From an uncultured Jannaschia sp. (lineage in GTDB: Bacteria > Pseudomonadota > Alphaproteobacteria > Rhodobacterales > Rhodobacteraceae): a stretch of DNA of 7,321 nt. The position numbers and the translations under genes were made by a program. The stretch lies in the NCBI GenBank assembly GCA_937916365.1, contig CALFSY010000047.1:1-7321 (forward strand), read 5' to 3'. Positions 5,293-7,321 of the stretch are shown piece after piece. The notes beneath the pieces were generated by a model that was not told the origin of the DNA, did not search any database, and was given only the letters and a program-made list of their open reading frames with translations. Each line of letters starts with the position of its first letter. Within the stretch, counting starts at the first letter, position 1.

Positions 5293-6873
5293 TCAAACCT
5301 GTAGCTGACCGGCAAGAGCATCTTTGATCAATGTTGCGGTTTCCTGCACACCATAAAGCGCGATGAACCCGCCGAAACGCGGCCCTTGGGAGGCGCCCAT
5401 CAAAACCTCATACAAGGCTTTGAACCAATCACGCAGCGGATCAAACCCGTGATCTTTGCCCACCGCAAACACAAGTGTTTGCAGTGCGTCATCCCCCAAG
5501 GGGCCGGCATAGACGCTAAGACGTTTTGCCAAATCGCTAAGGGCGGCACGCTCGCGGTCGTTCGGGGCGCGAAATCGGCGATGTGGTTTTACAAAATCCT
5601 CATAATACCGCAGCGCAAAGCCCGCCGCACGATCCAGGTCGGGGTGCGTTTCGGGGGTGGCATTGGGCGCATAGCGGCGGATAAATCCCCACAACGCGGC
5701 CTTATCGCGTGCTTGGGCAACAGAGGCGAGGTTCAAAAGCATTGCAAAGCCCACCACCATATCCGATGTGGGCGCTGTGGCCCCGTGGATGTGATAAACG
5801 GGATTGGTTAGACGTTTTTCCAAATCTTGATCGGCGTAGGCGCGCATTTGTTGGTGATATTCATCCACCGCCTTTGGAATTACATCAAAATACAGCCGTT
5901 TGGCCGTTTTGGGTTTTTGATACATAAAATACTGCAAACTTTCCGGCGCAGCATAGCGCAGCCAATCATCCATGGATAATCCGTTGCCTTTGGATTTTGA
6001 AATTTTTTGCCCGTGTTCATCGTTAAATAATTCATATGTCATCGTTTCGGGGGCGGGGCGACCCAAAGCGCGGCAAATTTTTGTGGCTTGGGTCACACTG
6101 TCAATCAAATCTTTTCCCGACATTTCATAATCGACGCCCAATGCGGCCCACCGCATCGCCCAATCGGGTTTCCATTGCATTTTTACATGGCCACCGGTGA
6201 CGGGCACCTCAATACGTTCACCATCTGGTTCGGCATAAATGATTGTGCCTTTGGAAACATGTCTTTCCAATGTGGGCACTTGTAACACATGGCCGGTTTT
6301 CGGACTTATCGGTAGAAAGGGCGAATATGTTGCCTGACGATCCTGCCCCAAGGTGGGCAACATGATGGCCAGGATTTCGTCAAACCGCTCTAACGCCGTT
6401 AAAAGCATCGTATCGAACCGGCCGGTGGCGTAATACTCGGTGGCCGATGCAAAATCATAATCAAATCCGAAACTATCCAAAAACGCGGTTAGGCGGGCGT
6501 TATTGTGTGCCGCGAAACTGTCGTGTGTGCCAAATGGATCGCGCACTTTGCTAAGCGGTAGGTGCAAATCCTGTGCGATGTGTTCAGGATTTGGTAGGTT
6601 TCCCGGCACCTTGCGTAACCCATCCATATCATCGGAAAAGCAAATCAAACGTGTGGGAATATCGCTGATCGCTTCAAACGCGCGGCGCACCATGGTGGTG
6701 CGCGCCACCTCGCCAAAGGTGCCGATGTGGGGCAACCCCGATGGTCCATACCCCGTTTCAAACAAAACATACCCCTTTTCGGGGGGTGTTTTTGCATACC
6801 GTTTCCAAAGGCGGCGCGCCTCTTCAAAAGGCCATGCTTTTGATGTCATCGCCGTGTCACGTAGATCGGTCAT
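5293..6873 (-). CDS. lysK: Class I (archaeal-type) lysine--tRNA ligase
   Basis: This enzyme charges tRNA-Lys with lysine using ATP. It is the class I form found in most archaea and in some bacteria, including many alphaproteobacteria, and is unrelated to the usual class II LysS. The 526-residue length fits. The Rossmann catalytic domain has ETGYGPSGLPHIGTFGE (39-55) with the HIGH-type motif H49-IGT and the KMSKS-type motif KISKSKG (290-296); KMQWKPDWAMRWAALGVDYEMSGKD (231-255) is the conserved stretch between them. The C-terminal part (about 330-526) is the helical anticodon-binding cage. Start ATG 6873 gives MTDLRDTAMTSKAWPFEEAR, the N-terminus I expect for roseobacter homologues; ATG 6849 is an alternative, and an upstream GTG at 6999 would run across the divergent gene. 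It heads the minus-strand gene cluster. Confidence 0.95.
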   Translation of the reverse strand: MTDLRDTAMTSKAWPFEEARRLWKRYAKTPPEKGYVLFETGYGPSGLPHIGTFGEVARTTMVRRAFEAISDIPTRLICFSDDMDGLRKVPGNLPNPEHIAQDLHLPLSKVRDPFGTHDSFAAHNNARLTAFLDSFGFDYDFASATEYYATGRFDTMLLTALERFDEILAIMLPTLGQDRQATYSPFLPISPKTGHVLQVPTLERHVSKGTIIYAEPDGERIEVPVTGGHVKMQWKPDWAMRWAALGVDYEMSGKDLIDSVTQATKICRALGRPAPETMTYELFNDEHGQKISKSKGNGLSMDDWLRYAAPESLQYFMYQKPKTAKRLYFDVIPKAVDEYHQQMRAYADQDLEKRLTNPVYHIHGATAPTSDMVVGFAMLLNLASVAQARDKAALWGFIRRYAPNATPETHPDLDRAAGFALRYYEDFVKPHRRFRAPNDRERAALSDLAKRLSVYAGPLGDDALQTLVFAVGKDHGFDPLRDWFKALYEVLMGASQGPRFGGFIALYGVQETATLIKDALAGQLQV

Positions 6874-6907
6874 GGGGGTATCCGTTACAAAAGCGCGGGG
6901 AAATTTC

Positions 6908-6936
6908 GCCCTATTGCCCCTGGCCGCCTGCGTCAA
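6908..6936 (-). promoter_or_regulatory. Possible lysK promoter
   Basis: On the minus strand TTGACG (6936-6931) matches the -35 consensus at five of six bases. It is followed after 17 bases by TAGGGC (6913-6908), a poor -10. The location about 35 bases ahead of the lysK ATG suits a promoter. The call rests mainly on the -35. Confidence 0.35.
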
Positions 6937-6942
6937 TAAATA
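6914..6942 (+). promoter_or_regulatory. Possible promoter of the TerB-like gene
   Basis: TTGCCC (6914-6919) and TAAATA (6937-6942) are separated by 17 bases and would start transcription near 6949, leaving a leader of about 20 bases that holds the AAAGGA ribosome site. Both hexamers are imperfect. It lies on top of the possible lysK promoter on the other strand. Confidence 0.35.
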
Positions 6943-6969
6943 ATCGGGCAAATTAACAAAGGACACACC

Positions 6970-7321
6970 ATGGCAAACGATGCCCCTTCTCTTACCCACG
7001 AAGACGGCCTGGTTGCCGTGATGGTGGCCGTATCAATGGCCGACGCAGATGTACCCACGGCCGAATTGGTTAAAATCGAACAGATCGTCAACCATTTGCC
7101 CATATTTGCCACATACGACAGTGATCGTATGAAAATGGTTGCCGAAATTGTTTTCGATTTATTTGAGGAAGAAGACGGCCTTGACGCTTTGTTCGGTCTG
7201 GTTGTCGATGCCATGCCTGCACGGCTTTATGAAACCGCTTATGCCATGGCATGTGATGTGGCCGCCGCCGATGGTGCATTGACCCAACCCGAATTGCGGT
7301 TTTTAGAGGAAATGCGCCACG
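6970..7321 (+). CDS. TerB-like (tellurite resistance TerB family) protein, 3'-truncated by window end
   Basis: ATG 6970 has AAAGGA (6958-6963) 6 bases upstream. The frame stays open for 117 codons to the window edge; the C-terminus is missing. The sequence is all helical in character and acidic, with the TerB pattern of paired helices: HEDGLVAVMVAVSMADADVPTAELVKIEQIV (10-40), an acidic middle DLFEEEDGLDALF (63-75) and CDVAAADGALTQPELRFLEEM (95-115). Conserved acidic residues such as D25, E32, D101 and E108 resemble the metal-binding positions of TerB/TerB-like domains. Despite the name, such stand-alone proteins are widespread and are not proof of tellurite resistance; no other ter genes are nearby. 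It diverges from lysK across a 96-base gap. Confidence 0.82.
   Translation, partial: MANDAPSLTHEDGLVAVMVAVSMADADVPTAELVKIEQIVNHLPIFATYDSDRMKMVAEIVFDLFEEEDGLDALFGLVVDAMPARLYETAYAMACDVAAADGALTQPELRFLEEMRH

Noticed and set aside
6874..6999. GTG 6999 as the lysK start
   Set aside because: It would add 42 non-conserved residues and overlap the divergent TerB-like gene and its ribosome site; ATG 6873 gives the expected N-terminus.

Overview
The window looks like ordinary chromosome from an alphaproteobacterium of the Rhodobacterales/roseobacter type. The evidence is a class I (archaeal-type) lysyl-tRNA synthetase, the tail of a B12-dependent ribonucleotide reductase, a TerB-like protein, DUF4864- and DUF5665-type small proteins and moderately GC-rich codon use. 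This assignment is inferred from gene content and was not tested by a search.

Layout. Bases 1-172 hold the last codons of nrdJ (class II ribonucleotide reductase), but only about the final 18 codons fit the family. The bases before them look foreign, damaged or mis-assembled, and one stretch resembles an insertion-sequence end. Bases 173-405 contain no convincing gene. They hold two hairpins, a strong intrinsic terminator and a possible extended -10 promoter. A plus-strand molybdate ABC transporter operon follows: modA (periplasmic binding protein), modB (permease) and modC (ATPase with a C-terminal TOBE/Mop domain). modB and modC overlap by 4 bases.

A short convergent spacer (3013-3096) separates modABC from a minus-strand cluster read from right to left: lysK (class I LysRS), a secreted DUF4864-type protein, an uncharacterised kinase-fold-like protein, trmL (tRNA wobble 2'-O-methyltransferase) and a small DUF5665-like membrane protein. 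The three middle genes are closely spaced or overlapping, so co-transcription is likely. Two genes of the cluster act on tRNA (charging and wobble modification). At the right end a TerB-like gene starts divergently from lysK and runs off the window.

I see no clear new defence, mobile or biosynthetic system. The points most worth a second look are the abnormal junction at the nrdJ tail, the structured and terminated leader in front of modA, and the kinase-like protein, which appears to lack the usual catalytic aspartate.
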